Assembly (NCBI GenBank): GCA_026075535.2
Contig: AP026544.2
Location: 2,108,001-2,172,000 of the forward strand
Length of the DNA stretch: 64,000 nt
DNA from: Tricholoma matsutake
Taxonomy: Eukaryota > Basidiomycota > Agaricomycetes > Agaricales > Tricholomataceae
Reading direction: 5' to 3'
The notes beneath the pieces are model-generated. The model was not told the DNA's origin, ran no database searches, and worked only from the letters and a program-made list of their open reading frames with translations. A program made the translations under genes and the position numbers. Shown here one piece after another: positions 22,084 through 32,639 of this stretch; within the stretch, counting starts at the first letter, position 1; each line of letters begins with the position of its first letter.

Positions 22084-24522
22084 GTGATCCTCATGTTGAT
22101 GATATGTTTTATGTCAATGACAAGAATGATTCTTTCCTTCACATCAGTCCCCCCAATGCTGCCTGAGCCATCAGAGAACCCACGGTTGAGACAGTACTGG
22201 AAGGGAAGCAGATATAGGGTTGAAGAGCAGAAGATCATTGAGCCTTATAAAGTTGCATTCCGATTGCAGGAATAGAAAGCTGGCCAATTGCAAATACTCA
22301 AGTGCGACATCCTCCCAGCAATATTCAACTACTGGGCATCAACTGACAGGGCCCCTGTGGATGAGGAGGAGAGTTGCATTCGTGCCAAGATAAACTCACA
22401 AGCATGTGAAGGTTGTATTATTGATCACATCGCCAGGAACTAACAACCTGGCTTTCCAACAACTGGCAAATGACCAAAGGCCTCTCACAGAAATCGAACC
22501 ACTTCAAAGTAAAGCGGTCAGAAGTCATTTGGAGCTCGTACCGGGACCGAGTTTTCCAACAGATCGCAAACCTGTTAGGTGTTGAGGACGCCACCACAAG
22601 TACACCAGGATGGTTCCCAGCACAACTGCCAGCGATCAAGCATGTTTTCAACACCATGAATGCAGAGGAGAAAGCCATCCTTGAAGTCGAACAGGAGAAA
22701 ATGATCAGGAAGGATATCCTGAGCAGATGAAGCGAGTGTAAGTTGAAGCCGATGCTGTTGCCATTGCCATTGCTGGACATAATGAACATTTCACAGTCTA
22801 GCAGACAAATACCTCCTTAAACGTGTGGTGGAGAATGCATGACAATAGTGGCTGGAAATGGGGGTGTTGTCTGTGACATTTACAGCCTCTACTGCACCTA
22901 ATGGTTTGATGGTTGTTGACACGTGAGTCCCTGAATCATTTACTGCCAATGCGATGCCAATGCCAATGCCGACTCCAGTCATGAAAATGTTGCCTCTCTG
23001 ATAGCCACCCCTGCACGATCGTTTCTAGACACATATCATGATCAAGTAACTGAACTGAAGCGAAACTTTATGAGTTATATCAAGTTTTTATGCCCATTAA
23101 ACCTTGCTTCAAGGTCGGCAACATAACATAATGCAACACTTACCCAATTAACAATGACTAACGATGGCTTCCCAATCCTTCCCACATCATGGAAAGGATC
23201 ACAATTCAAGAAAAAAGAGCTGGAAGAATGGTTTATGTTGTATGTTAGCCAGCATTACAGTATGTTGACTTCCTATTCCACAAACCGTTACTCATCTCCT
23301 GCAGAACTAGCAAACAATGGTCATAGTCGCCATATCCCATTCAAAGCAATTGCAGATCAGACATCATCATTTGTCAGTCCAGAATATCTCCCAGCTAGGT
23401 TCAAAATCAGAGACCCACGGAACATGCACAAGAGTATCATAGAAGACTTCTTTGACCATGTTCTGCAGCGACAAATAGTGCAGGGCCCTGAAAGAGTGTT
23501 CCAGTTCAAAGCGATCAAAGCCATGGATGGGAGTGTGGCTCCTGCACACTATTCAAATGATTTGAATAACCCTTCACCCTCCCGACACATTTCCAAATGC
23601 AGGGGCTGAAGAAATGACGATCCCAATCCTCAGAGTGGCACCGAGCTCAGGGCCGCTGCCAATGCCAATGCCAATGCCAAACCGGTGTCTGCAAACCACA
23701 GGGGCCAAAGAAATGACGATGCTGATGCTGATCCTCAACCCATCACAGAACACTGCCGAACTGCCTGCTGCATCAAGAGGCAGAAAAGTTGTCAAAGGCA
23801 AACCCAAGCGCAAGGAAGCCCAAATATCAACTGCAGGACAGACCCCAAATTCTGATACAACTGAATCACAATATGTCCAAGTGGATCAAATGACAATGGA
23901 CAGCCTCTGCATGGTTGGTGTCACTCAACCACAGCCAATTAATGGTCCTAGTGACGGTGAGCCAGAATATCTCGTTCCTCGACACATTTACATGAGATAC
24001 ATCATGCCTGGATCAGCTGGAAATGCCATTGTAAATAATCCCCCATGCCCAATTGATCCATTTCTGTTGGATATACCTCAAGAGAGCTCACAACGCCCTA
24101 AGCCTCGACCACTTTTAGGGGGAAATCAGACAGAGCGTCCTATTGCAAGGGCAAGGGCTTTAGCAGCATTAGTGGGATCGGGAATGGCAACAGTGGCATC
24201 AGCAACGGCAACACCAATATCAGCAATGGCAACACCAATATCGGCAACAGCAACACCAATATCAGCAATGGCACCCCTAGGATCAGCAACGGCAACACCA
24301 ATATCAGCAACAGCAACACCAATACTGGCAATGGCAAAACCAATATCGGCAATGGCAAACGTACGATCGGCAATGGCAACATCAGGATCGGCAGCAAATC
24401 CATCCTCTGCATGAGCACGACCTATCCGAAGGACAGCTGATGACCTTGCACAACAGGAAGCCATTTCAACCCAGGCTGTTTGGAGGAGACAGAGAATTAA
24501 AAAAGTGAAATTTGCCACGTAG
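22084..24522 (+). pseudogene. Gene D of KDZ-2, conserved KDZ-associated gene of unknown function
   Basis: Blocks in order are an N-terminal block (RQYWKGSRYRVEEQKIIEPYK, 22184-22250) and a block at 22470-22730 (WFPAQLPAIKHVF, MNAEEKAILEVEQEK). Next comes 23154-23609 (NDGFPILPTSWKG, KKKELEEWFMLYVSQHYSM, SPEYLPARFKIRDPRNMHKS). A basic, repeat-rich C-terminal part runs from 23614 to 24414, followed by ADDLAQQEAISTQAVWRR in another frame up to TAG at 24522. Frame changes between blocks coincide with likely introns and with indels; I could not complete a clean model. The pattern resembles uncharacterised proteins repeatedly seen beside basidiomycete KDZ transposases. A helper role in transposition is inference. 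Confidence 0.6.
24185..24410 (+). repeat. Minisatellite in the C-terminal part of gene D
   Basis: This is a tandem array of 18-24-bp units close to acaccaatatcagcaatggc. It encodes repeats of Thr-Pro-Ile-Ser-Ala-Met-Ala/Thr-Ala. KDZ-1 lacks this array at the equivalent place, so it probably expanded in KDZ-2. Confidence 0.85.
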
Positions 24523-24608
24523 ATTTACAAATAAAACACTATGTAATGTGAAAAAAAAGATAGTCCAACTTTTATGTACATGCCGAATCACATCTATTCC
24601 TTTCTGCC

Positions 24609-26790
24609 TCACTTCATCTCCCCTCTGTCCTCAGATTTTCCTGCTCTCTTCCTTGGGTTCAGCTGAGGGGTTGTACTTCTGGAACATAGTCCAGATGGAC
24701 CAGGGGTCAGGCTGCGTGGGGATTGGTGCAGCTGTGCAGGGGGAGGGGAGGGCCAGGGTGAGGTGATTACATCAACTGCCAATGCCGGTGGGGTAAGTGC
24801 CGATGTTGGGGTGGCAGGCTTGGGCTCGGCGAGCGAGATTGGGGGGAAGAGGAGAGGGAGTGGTGGAGCCATTGATGTTGTGGGCTGTACCATTTCTTGA
24901 GAATCCTGTGGTGTGGCCAGAATAATTTGGATGGGGGGGGGGGGGGGCACCAGCCAAGGATGCTTCCCCTGCCACCTCTTCCAGCACACCCAGTCCCTCC
25001 TCACCATGCTCAGGCTCATTGTTAACCTCGACAAATCCCCCCTCCTCAACCAGTTCTGCCATCAGTTCATCTTTGTTGCTGGCAGTGGCATCGGGAGCGG
25101 CATCAGGAGCGGCAATGGGAGCAGGACTGAGAGTGGGAGCAGGAGTTGGGGCAGGAGCAGGAGTGGGAGTGGGAGTGGGAGCAGGAGTGGGAGCAGGAGC
25201 AGGAGCAGGAGCAGGAGCGGGGGGGGGGGGGGGAGCAGGAGCAGGAGCAGGACCGAGACTGGGAGCAGGAACAGGAGCAGGAGTGGGAGCGGCATTGCCT
25301 TCCTCGGCATCTGTCCTTTCTTCCCAATCCACCTCTGCCCTCCTGCTTGGAGTCCTCTTTAGGCAAAACACTGGCTCAGCCATGTAACCATTGTACAATG
25401 TAATGGGCTGTGCACCACCAGCCTGCAACCCAAGGTATCCTTCAATGTTGTTCACCCTGTTTTGAAGCAAGTCGACCATCTCCCAGAGTTCTTGTACGTG
25501 GAGTCGGGACTCTATGAATGACTCTTCATTCCACCATGCATGCTTGTACATGTCTTCCTCCAGTTGGTTTAGACGTCCAGTGAAGGTGGTGTAGTCAGCG
25601 GCAGAGGGGTAGGGAGTCAGGGCAGGGAGGGCAGTTGGCTCGGGCTCAGGATTGGCCATGTCAATATCCTCTTCCACAGCTATGGGTATACATGTTAGTG
25701 GTTTTATGTGTCATGATATGGAAGAACTAACCTTTGGATTTTCCTTTTTGGCTTGCAGTGAACTGCCTAGACAATTCCTCTCCACTGTCTTCACTGGAAA
25801 ATTGCGCCTTCTTTGCTTTTCTTCTTGCTGATCCTTTTGCTTTCTTGGTTCTTGGCACTCGATCCACGTCCTCTGGATCACACCAAATTTTCCCTTTCCC
25901 ACAGAAGTAGCAGGCCGTTTTCCCATTCACCTGCTCCCAACACTCATGCCTAAGCCTGACACATCATGCACATGGCGTCGTTCGCAAACTCCCTCACTGG
26001 GGTGCTCCTCGTGCTTCCCTTGCTGCATTGTGCTGCTTCTGCTCCATCCTGGGATTGGCACCATCATCGCTCTCCATCTCCTCATCAAAATCCTCCTCTG
26101 ATCCCCTGCTACTCTGCACCTCTTGCAGCCTGGGTCTCACTGTGATTGTTGGCAGCATTGGTCACTGGGCTGGGGCTGGAAGTCTGGATCCTGATGCTTC
26201 TGGTTGGGCCCACATCTTGGCCAGTGCCGGTGCTGCTTCTATCCTTGTTGGTGTTGGTGTTGCTGCTGCCATTGCCACTGCCACTGCTCATGCCTTTGCC
26301 ACTGCCATCCCTGTCTTTGCCACTGCTGTTCCTGCTGCCATTCCCATTCCCGCTGCAGTGGCCATTCCACCTGCCCTTGCCATTCCAACTGCCATCGCTG
26401 CTGCCGTTGGTCCAGCCGATGTGGACACAGGACCTGTTATGCCCTTTTTCTCGTCAAAGGTCTTCATTGCCCTCAGTTGACCTTCAATAAACTTCTGGTC
26501 CCCTGTCCTGTCTGACTTTGACCATGCTACCACAAATCCCCACAAAAAGGCATCGGCCCAGAAGATGGCCTGCACATTCTCTGTGAGAACCTCTCTTTGC
26601 CAGGCAAATAACGTTTTCTACAATTGGTAAGTGCATTGTTGATCTGATAGCATGCCAATCCACTCACAAGGGCCAATTTTCTTTCCTTCATCACGGCCTT
26701 GATACTTTGGTCCCAAAGGCCATTGTGGATGGATTGCTCGATCTCGCTGATCTGGCCAAGCACTTGTTGGCATGTAATGTTCATGGTTGA
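24609..26790 (-). pseudogene. Gene X of KDZ-2, zinc-cluster/proline-rich protein (model incomplete)
   Basis: The likely start is MNITCQQVLGQISEIEQ near 26784. After a donor following KLALVS and an acceptor near 26618 comes a Trp-rich block (TLFAWQREVLTENVQAIFWA, WGFVVAWSKSDRTGDQKF). Then there is Ala/Gly low complexity and a short Cys cluster (CYFCGKGKIWCDPED, 25911-25867) with a Lys/Arg-rich tail. A block at 25677-25400 is predicted coiled-coil-like (RLNQLEEDMYKHAWW, LWEMVDLLQNRVNNIEGYL). It is followed by long Pro-Ala repeats. KDZ-1 has the same blocks in the same order. The Cys cluster suggests nucleic-acid or DNA binding, but the function is unknown. It is divergent from gene S. Confidence 0.6.
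25080..25295. repeat. GGAGCA/GGAGTG hexamer array in gene X
   Basis: This is a purine-rich array of ggagca, gggagtggga and similar units including a G-run near 25220. On the minus strand it encodes Pro-Ala/Pro-Thr repeats. It is a likely slippage hotspot. A comparable but different array sits in the KDZ-1 copy (30620-30860). Confidence 0.8.
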
Positions 26791-26945
26791 TGAGTCGGCT
26801 GCGGCAGCAGGGTCGATGTTGAGATAAAAAAGAGTGAAACACTGAAAATCAACAATCACGTGTTGTTGATCAATATACAATATATACAAACAAATAATGT
26901 CCTGATTAAACGGTATCACTTGTTATCATCTGTGTTATCTATACC

Positions 26946-27695
26946 ATGAGCAATCAGGAAACCGACACTTATATTCCTGATGGATATGTCATTATCCGAG
27001 GTGACAATGGGCAGCACTATCTAGTGCCCCATTTTATGATTCCAGCTACCCACCAGGCAATGGAGGCCTATTCCAAAAAGGTTGAATTCAATGTGCACAT
27101 GGCACATGGGGGGGTAAGATTTGCTTCTTTTAGTCTCATTGCCACCAGCATAGCCATCTTGGCCTGATGCCATCCTTGGGCCGATGTCGTCCTGTTGGCT
27201 GATGCCGTGTCTTAGCTGATGCTGTGTCTTGGCCGATGCTGTGTCTTGGCCGATGCCATGTCTTGTTTGCCTTGTCAATCCTCTCACTGATGACTTTGTA
27301 GTCTGGAAACATGACTGATAAGCAATACTACTATGGATTGGCCCGCAACCAGCTAATGCTACCTGCTGATCCAGTAAGTGCCTTGTCCTCATTTTTATGA
27401 CTGTTAGTTCATCCTGTTGCAGAAATTGACAGACAGGGAGCTGTTGAGCTGCCATGCTGAAGTGAAAGCCCTGCAAAACAACCTTGGCACCTCATACAAG
27501 GATGCCAGTCATCATCTCTACATGGCCGAGGTTGAGAAGCTGGAACAGCAAGATGTCACATTGAAGACATATGCGACCTTGAAGGAAAGGATGGAATATA
27601 ATCTGAAATCATTTGAATGCAGGTTCTCAGACATTCGAATGCAATCATTGTCCCATGATGACAAGATGGCTGATCCCGCTGGTTCTCACAATTAG
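26946..27695 (+). CDS. Gene S of KDZ-2, small three-exon gene (intact)
   Basis: Exons are 26946-27113, 27302-27373 and 27423-27695. The introns are GTAAGA...TAG and GTAAGT...CAG. Exon lengths of 168, 72 and 273 nt keep one frame and give a 170-residue protein with no internal stop. It begins MSNQETDTYIPDGYVII and contains GQHYLVPHFMIPA. The C-terminal half (LTDRELLSCHAEVKALQNNL, MAEVEKLEQQDVTLKTYATL) is charged and helical, with coiled-coil character. I recognise no family. KDZ-1 holds a collinear copy with the same two intron positions. Retention of an open frame amid decayed neighbours suggests it was functional recently. Confidence 0.75.
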
Positions 27696-27699
27696 CTAG

Positions 27700-28204
27700 T
27701 ACTGACATTGTTGTTTTAGCTAGGATGAACACTGCTGTTTTGTTGATTTTGTTCATTCACTCATACTGCCTGCACCCATTGTGTGTCTGGTTTGCTAATG
27801 CCCATTGCCAATGCTCTTGATATATAGATTTCCACCCCAAAGTGTCTGTCTGCTGCTGCCGATGTTGACGTCAATGTCAATTTCTGTGCTGACATGTCTG
27901 CTGATGCCGATGCCGATGGCTGTGACTATTTCATCAACGGTATTAGATTCTTACTGCACATCTATGCCAATGCTGATGCCAATGCCGATGCCAAATACCA
28001 TGTCCAATGCTATCTCATAGGTACAAGCAAGAATTGTAAAAAACCCATTTGGTAGGTCTGCACTACATAGAATGAATTATTGCATCATTGCCCATAGCTA
28101 GGCCATACAGTCTTCTATGCACATCTATACCAAGCATTGTAATTCACTATAGTACACGCAGCTAGGCCGTACTGTTATGGGGAAGTGGTGCCTGATGCTG
28201 ATGC
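27700..28204. other. Non-coding stretch before the KDZ-2 right TIR
   Basis: There is no gene. The stretch is rich in ATGCCGATGCC/TGCTGATGCC hexamers (27780-28010 and 28190-28245). It contains the inner homology patch to the left end (about 28055-28120). It may act as subterminal transposase-binding DNA; that is inference. Confidence 0.6.
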
Positions 28205-28459
28205 CATACCTCTATGCCGATGCTGTTGCCATTGCCGTTGCTGTTGCTGAGTACCATGTACGCTATCTCTGATCTGTATATTATTAACATTCTTCATAGT
28301 GTATCACAAGCAAGAATTGTAAAAGTGTATTCATTTGATACTAGTACATGTTATACATACTATGAGAGTGTTCGACAGCATCCACTGAACCCATATCATT
28401 CGGTACACTGTATGCATTCGATAGATTGTATTATTCGGTACAGTGTAGCTTACCTATGT
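28205..28459 (-). repeat. KDZ-2 right long terminal inverted repeat
   Basis: This is the inverse complement of 15696-15950 with mostly C/T differences. It ends TAGCTTACCTATGT at 28459. The motif tcggtacagtgtagctta recurs inside it as tcggtacactgtatgc, suggesting repeated subterminal motifs. Confidence 0.85.
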
Positions 28460-28753
28460 GAGTTGATTACATAAGAATACAGTGACAATAATACCACTAG
28501 ACTAAGTATCCATTGTAGGCAAGTTCTCTTACTGCACTACATACTGTTCCCATGGGTGTGATGACAAAGCACATAGCTGTGTCACCACACTTGCCAGCTC
28601 ATCACTCCCAACCACCATCATCAAGAGCAACCATGGCCTCCCCCCCTTCCCCCCTCCTCCCACAACCCCAACCACATCACCCTACACTCCCACAACAACC
28701 ACTGCCTCTGCAAACAAGTCACATGACACACAAGCCCAAACAACGATTCACTA

Positions 28754-29129
28754 GTAAGTTTTTTTATTTTATTTCTTGTTTTTGTAATTTGACTAATTGT
28801 ATTTCTTTTTTTTCAGGTTCTCATCTACTGGAAACGACGTAAGGGATGGGACATGAGACCATGCCAACACCGCCATGCCCAAACGACGCGATTGCGTTGT
28901 TTTGGTCCACAGTAATTTTTTTTTTTTTGTTTCTTTTAATAAACTAACTAATGTATATCTTTTTTTTTTCCAGGTTCTCGTAACAAGGAACAGATGCGAG
29001 ATCATGCCAACGCCGCCACATCACGATGGCACACCACCCAAACGATGCAATTGCATCATTTGGGTCCAGTAATTTTTTTTTTTTCGTTTCTTTTAATAAA
29101 CTAACTAATGTATATCTTTTGTTTTCCAG
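28754..29129 (+). repeat. Three tandem intron-like modules in N1
   Basis: There are three spaced intron-like segments: 28754-28816 (63 bp), 28912-28973 (62 bp) and 29069-29129 (61 bp). Each begins GTAAGT or GTAATT, has a T-rich core and a CTAA(C/T) branch-like site, and ends in CAG. The two blocks between them are 95 bp each and similar to one another, starting GTTCTC. The second ends in a near-perfect 30-bp palindrome (29036-29065); the matching stretch of the first is more diverged. A plausible upstream exon starts at ATG 28552. No long protein results from any splice choice I tried. N2 has the same array inverted. Confidence 0.75.
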
Positions 29130-29592
29130 GTTCTCATAACAAGGAATGGACACAAGACCATGCCAACACTGCCATGTCACGACGGCACACCACCCACGAC
29201 CCCAACAACACCGTCAACAACCAGCACCCCCCACCACCACCGTGACCCACTGCTCGCAGGGTGAATACGGGGTGTGAGAGCGCGGGGATGACAAGGATGA
29301 CGATGACAACCCCAAGGACAACAGACAACAGACCATGCACCTCCAGCCTCACAACCAACTGCTCATGGGGTGCATGGTGCATGGAAGGATGACAGGGAGG
29401 GGGGGAAACGGCAGGACAATGGGGGGACAGCACGACAGAGACGAGAGGGAGGGGAGACAAGGGGCGAGGGGAAGGGGTGATGACGAGACAGCAGCGACGC
29501 AACATGACACACCACCACCCCCTCCCCCATGTTTTGCGGGGGGGTTGGTTTTTTAGTTTTAAATTGTATAATTAAATAGTATAATCAATTGT

Positions 29593-29616
29593 CCCCCCAT
29601 GCAAATGCATGGGGGG
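29593..29616. repeat. Perfect G/C hairpin in N1
   Basis: Eleven-base arms (six C then ATGCA, and its complement) are separated by two A. On the plus strand CTAG follows about 18 nt later (29631-29634), reminiscent of a Helitron 3' end. However, N2 and N3 share the flanking sequence on both sides, so this is probably an internal feature of the N family. Confidence 0.6.
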
Positions 29617-29684
29617 GGGGGGGTTCACTAGTGAACTATCCCTAAGTGCTTTAAATGGACATTGTGTTATAAATTTATTAATTC

Positions 29685-29765
29685 TCCTGTGGCTCAACTG
29701 GTTGACCACTTGTTTGGTTGTCAGGTGATTTATATTCCAAGGTTTGTGGTTCAATCCCTGCTCTA
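29685..29765 (+). promoter_or_regulatory. tRNA-like Pol III promoter module, N1 type-b end
   Basis: The A box TGGCTCAACTGG (29690-29701) and the B box GGTTCAATCC (29748-29757) match the tRNA promoter consensus with normal spacing. Flanks do not fold into a full acceptor stem, so this is a tRNA-derived (SINE-like) promoter rather than a tRNA gene. It points towards the TIR at 29991. Confidence 0.7.
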
Positions 29766-29999
29766 CCCATTTATTTTGTAAGCACTTGCCAAGTTAAGTC
29801 TTCTGAAAGGTGGCATTCTGACTCCATGTTGGAATTGCATAGTAATTTACTCAGAATTTACTAGGAATATCTTGGAAACAAAAGTACATGGTTGTCAAGA
29901 TACATTCTAATTGGATTCTGATTGGACTCCTATCGGAAAACTCTGACTCCTAGGAGTCCAATCGGAATATGTGGGGGAGTGTAAAGTACTGGGGAGCAG

Positions 30000-30292
30000 C
30001 CAGGATATGGGACCAGCCAGGACACAGGAGTGGCCAGCATGCCCAACATAGGATTGTCAGTGGTTAGCTATCAACCAATGACCCCACCCCCCTCCCAACC
30101 AAACCTGACAATCAACCAATCAGAGGGTTGACCCTGAAAGACAGCTGATGACCTTGCACAACAGGAGGCCATTTTAATCACAACCCTTGGTAAAAGAGAG
30201 AAGAGGAAAAATGTGAAACTTACAGACTAATTGTACAACAATATTTCTGTATGAATGTAAAATAAAATGTCCAACCATTACTTCTTTCTGAC
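30000..30292 (+). pseudogene. C-terminal remnant of gene D, KDZ-1
   Basis: The stretch 30140-30230 reads like the gene D C-terminus (gacagctgatgaccttgcac is identical in KDZ-2 at 24433). This confirms that gene D of KDZ-1 was interrupted by N1. The part 30000-30130 continues the ccaggacacagg-type repeat seen just left of N1 (15370-15394). Confidence 0.7.
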
Positions 30293-32455
30293 TCATTTGA
30301 CCTCCTCTCTGTCCTCAGATGTTCCTGCTCTCTTCTTCAGGTTTGGCTGAGGGGTGGTACTTCTCGAAGGCTGGGTGGGTGACAAATGGTGAGGGGACTG
30401 GCATAATTGTGGTGGAGGAGGGGAATGCAATGCCAGCAGTGAAGGACGGGCAGGTGGTCCAAACACATTGCTGGTGGATACTGTTACCAGTTCCACAGGG
30501 TCAGCATTGGGGATTGAGGGGTGTTGAAGGAGGGGAGGAAGGGGCGCATCCACAGAGGTCATACGTTGAACTGATTCCTGAGAATCTTGCATTGATTTGA
30601 GGACCATGTCCTTCTTCCTCAAGCCCAGTGGGAGTGGGAGCAGGAACTTGGGGTGGGAGCAGCATGTGGGGCAGCAGGTGGAAGTGCAGGTGCAGGTGCA
30701 GGTGCAGGTGTGGGAACAGCAGGTGGTGGTGCAGGAGCAGCAGGTTGCTGTGCAGCAGGTGGAAGTGTGGGAATGCAGCAGGTGGCAGTGCAGGAGTGGC
30801 AGGTGGGGCAGCAGGTGGAAGTGCAGGAATGGGGGCAGGAGTGGGAGTGGGAGCAACCTCGCCTCCATCTTCCTCAGGCCAAGCTGCATCATGTCTATCT
30901 TCCTCATGACCAGCATCAGCAGCAGCAGCCCTGTGCCAGTGATCCTCCAAAACAGCGGCCCCAGCATCCTGCTCATCTTCGTCAACCTCCATACCACACC
31001 TTTGCCTATAGCTTGGACCCTCTCCAAGATAGTGCAGCTCACCTGCACCATTGTACAACACAAGGGGTTGTGGGTGGAACCCCATGCACTCTTCCATCTC
31101 ATCTATCCTCCTGCTCAAGCTGGCCACATTCTCCTGCATGTTGGCCATTACTCTGGGGAAGTTCTGATGGAGCCAAACACCCTTATTGCACAGATGATGC
31201 TCCAGTTCTTGTATATGGTTGTTGAAGTCACGGAGCTCCCCAGCAGTAATGGGAGCAGGAGAGGGTGAGGGTGAGGATGAGGGCAGGCATTCATGCATGA
31301 TGTCAACCATCTCAATGTTGGAGGAATATGTTGCTGTGGTCAATGTTCAGTGGTTATTTGTATGGTGATACATAGTACTTACCCTTTGATTTTCCTTTTT
31401 CTTCCCTTGTGAACCTCCACAAGGATCCAGCCTTCTTCACCTTTCTTCTGACTGCACACTTTCCTTTCTCTGGCTTGTCCCCTCCATGACCACCTTTCAT
31501 TTTTTCGCACTTGACTTTGCCCTTCCCACATTTGAAACATGTGTTATTCCTGTTGACCTGTTTGTGACATTGTCACCCAAGCTGGAAGCATCATATGCAG
31601 GTAGTGGGCCTTACCTGCATGCTGGTTGTTGCTAATGTTCCCATCGCTCCTTTGGCTCCAACAATCCATCTCCATTGCTTTCCATCCCCTCTGATTCCCC
31701 ATCATTTTCTAAATCCTCACCAGAGCTCCCACTGCTGCTCTGAAGTCACCTGGTCCTGCCACTCCCACTTGGTCTTGCTGGAGTGGTTGGGGTAGGTGGT
31801 GCCAATGGGCATGCATCTGGGTGTCAATGTTCTGGCTGGCATGACCTGGATCCTGATGGCTCCACTGGTGCCTGTGGTTTCCTTTGCCTGCTCTCCCCTT
31901 GAGCTCCCCCTCCTGCTCCCATTCCCATTCCCACTCCCACTCCTGTTCCCCTCCCTTGTCCCACTCCCGTCCCTCATCCCACACCCCCACCTGCTGCTCC
32001 TGCACCTCCAGTGGCTGCTCCTGCTCCTTGTGGTCCCACTCCTGATCTTGAAGGACCAGCGGCCACTCCACCTCCCACTCCCAATGCCAAAACACTTGAA
32101 GCTCCCACAATCCCACATTTCTCCTCAAATTTCTTCATTGTGCCCAGCTGACCTTCCATAAAAATCTCATCATCTGTTCTGTCAGAACTTCCCCATGCTA
32201 CCAAAAAACCCCACAAGAACAACTTGGCACTGAATGCCACTTTCAAGTCCTCCCCGAGATCCTGTTGTTGCCATGAAAATAATGTGTTCTACAGTATATT
32301 AGTCCCACTGTTGTCCTGATAGTATTTTACTTACAAGTGCTCATTTTCATTCCCTCATGATGGCCTTGATGCTTCGTGTTTGAAGGCCATTTTGAATGGC
32401 CTGCTCGATCTGGCTGATGTGGCTGAGGACTTGTTGAGCTGTAATGTTCATGTTG
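30293..32455 (-). pseudogene. Gene X, KDZ-1 copy
   Basis: It is collinear with gene X of KDZ-2. From the N-terminus it has the remnant MNITAQQVLSHISQIEQ-like near 32440 and a Trp-rich block ending near 32160 (LFLWGFLVAWGSSDRTDDE). Next is a Cys cluster (CFKCGKGKVKCEK, about 31540-31500) followed by a Lys/Arg-rich stretch. A coiled-coil-like block at 31343-31050 (LRDFNNHIQELEHHLCNKG) and Pro/Ala/His-rich repeats follow. It is divergent from gene S (32640). Several frame breaks exist, so it is probably non-functional. Confidence 0.6.
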
Positions 32456-32639
32456 AGATGAGTTGGGGCAGGGATGGGAATGGGGACAGGTGTGATGGAG
32501 TTTGAAAGTCAACAAAAGTTGGAACAATGAATATCAACCATCACGTGTGTTCATCAAGGCCAAACAAATAACATCTGATTGATATCGGATCACTAGATTA
32601 GATGCACATTATAACCTCTGTTACATTGATCCATCCACA

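Larger units (their letters stand above)
15696..28459. mobile_element. KDZ-2, complete four-gene KDZ-type transposon
   Basis: This 12,764-bp element has both termini and a target duplication. The left end starts AGATAGGTAAGCTACA and the right end reads, inverted, ACATAGGTAAGCTACA. Gene order is transposase (-, 22018 to about 16380), gene D (+, about 22080-24522), gene X (-, about 26790-24609) and gene S (+, 26946-27695). That makes two divergent pairs with short shared promoters and a convergent D/X junction. The same four genes recur in KDZ-1, so they belong to the element. The transposase is frameshifted, so this copy is probably immobile unless helped in trans. Confidence 0.85.
15403..29991. 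mobile_element. Element N1, non-autonomous TIR element (nested host of KDZ-2)
   Basis: N1 has 19-bp ends GAGGTCTTTACACTCCCCC (15403) and GGGGGAGTGTAAAGTACTG (ends 29991), flanked by GGGAGCAG duplications. Its own DNA is 15403-15695 plus 28460-29991, about 1.8 kb. The rest is KDZ-2. It encodes no transposase of its own. Both ends hold tRNA-like modules, and the interior has tandem intron-like units and a G-rich hairpin. N2 and N3 are relatives. Orientation: the type-a end is on the left. Confidence 0.85.

Noticed and set aside
24185..24410. CRISPR-like array
   Set aside because: The units are contiguous 18-24-bp repeats without unique spacers, and the organism is a fungus. It is a coding minisatellite.
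25019..25403. Plus-strand Gly/Ala-rich and Glu/Gln-rich open frames
   Set aside because: They are products of a purine-rich hexamer array read in other frames, with no start context and no conservation in KDZ-1.
28552..29280. Spliced protein-coding gene in N1
   Set aside because: Splice-like signals exist, but the 95-bp blocks are not multiples of three, no splice choice gives a conserved protein, and the N2 copy differs in frame.
29593..29634. Helitron 3' terminus (hairpin followed by CTAG)
   Set aside because: N2 and N3 share the sequence on both sides of the hairpin and lack a consistent CTRR, so it is not an insertion boundary.
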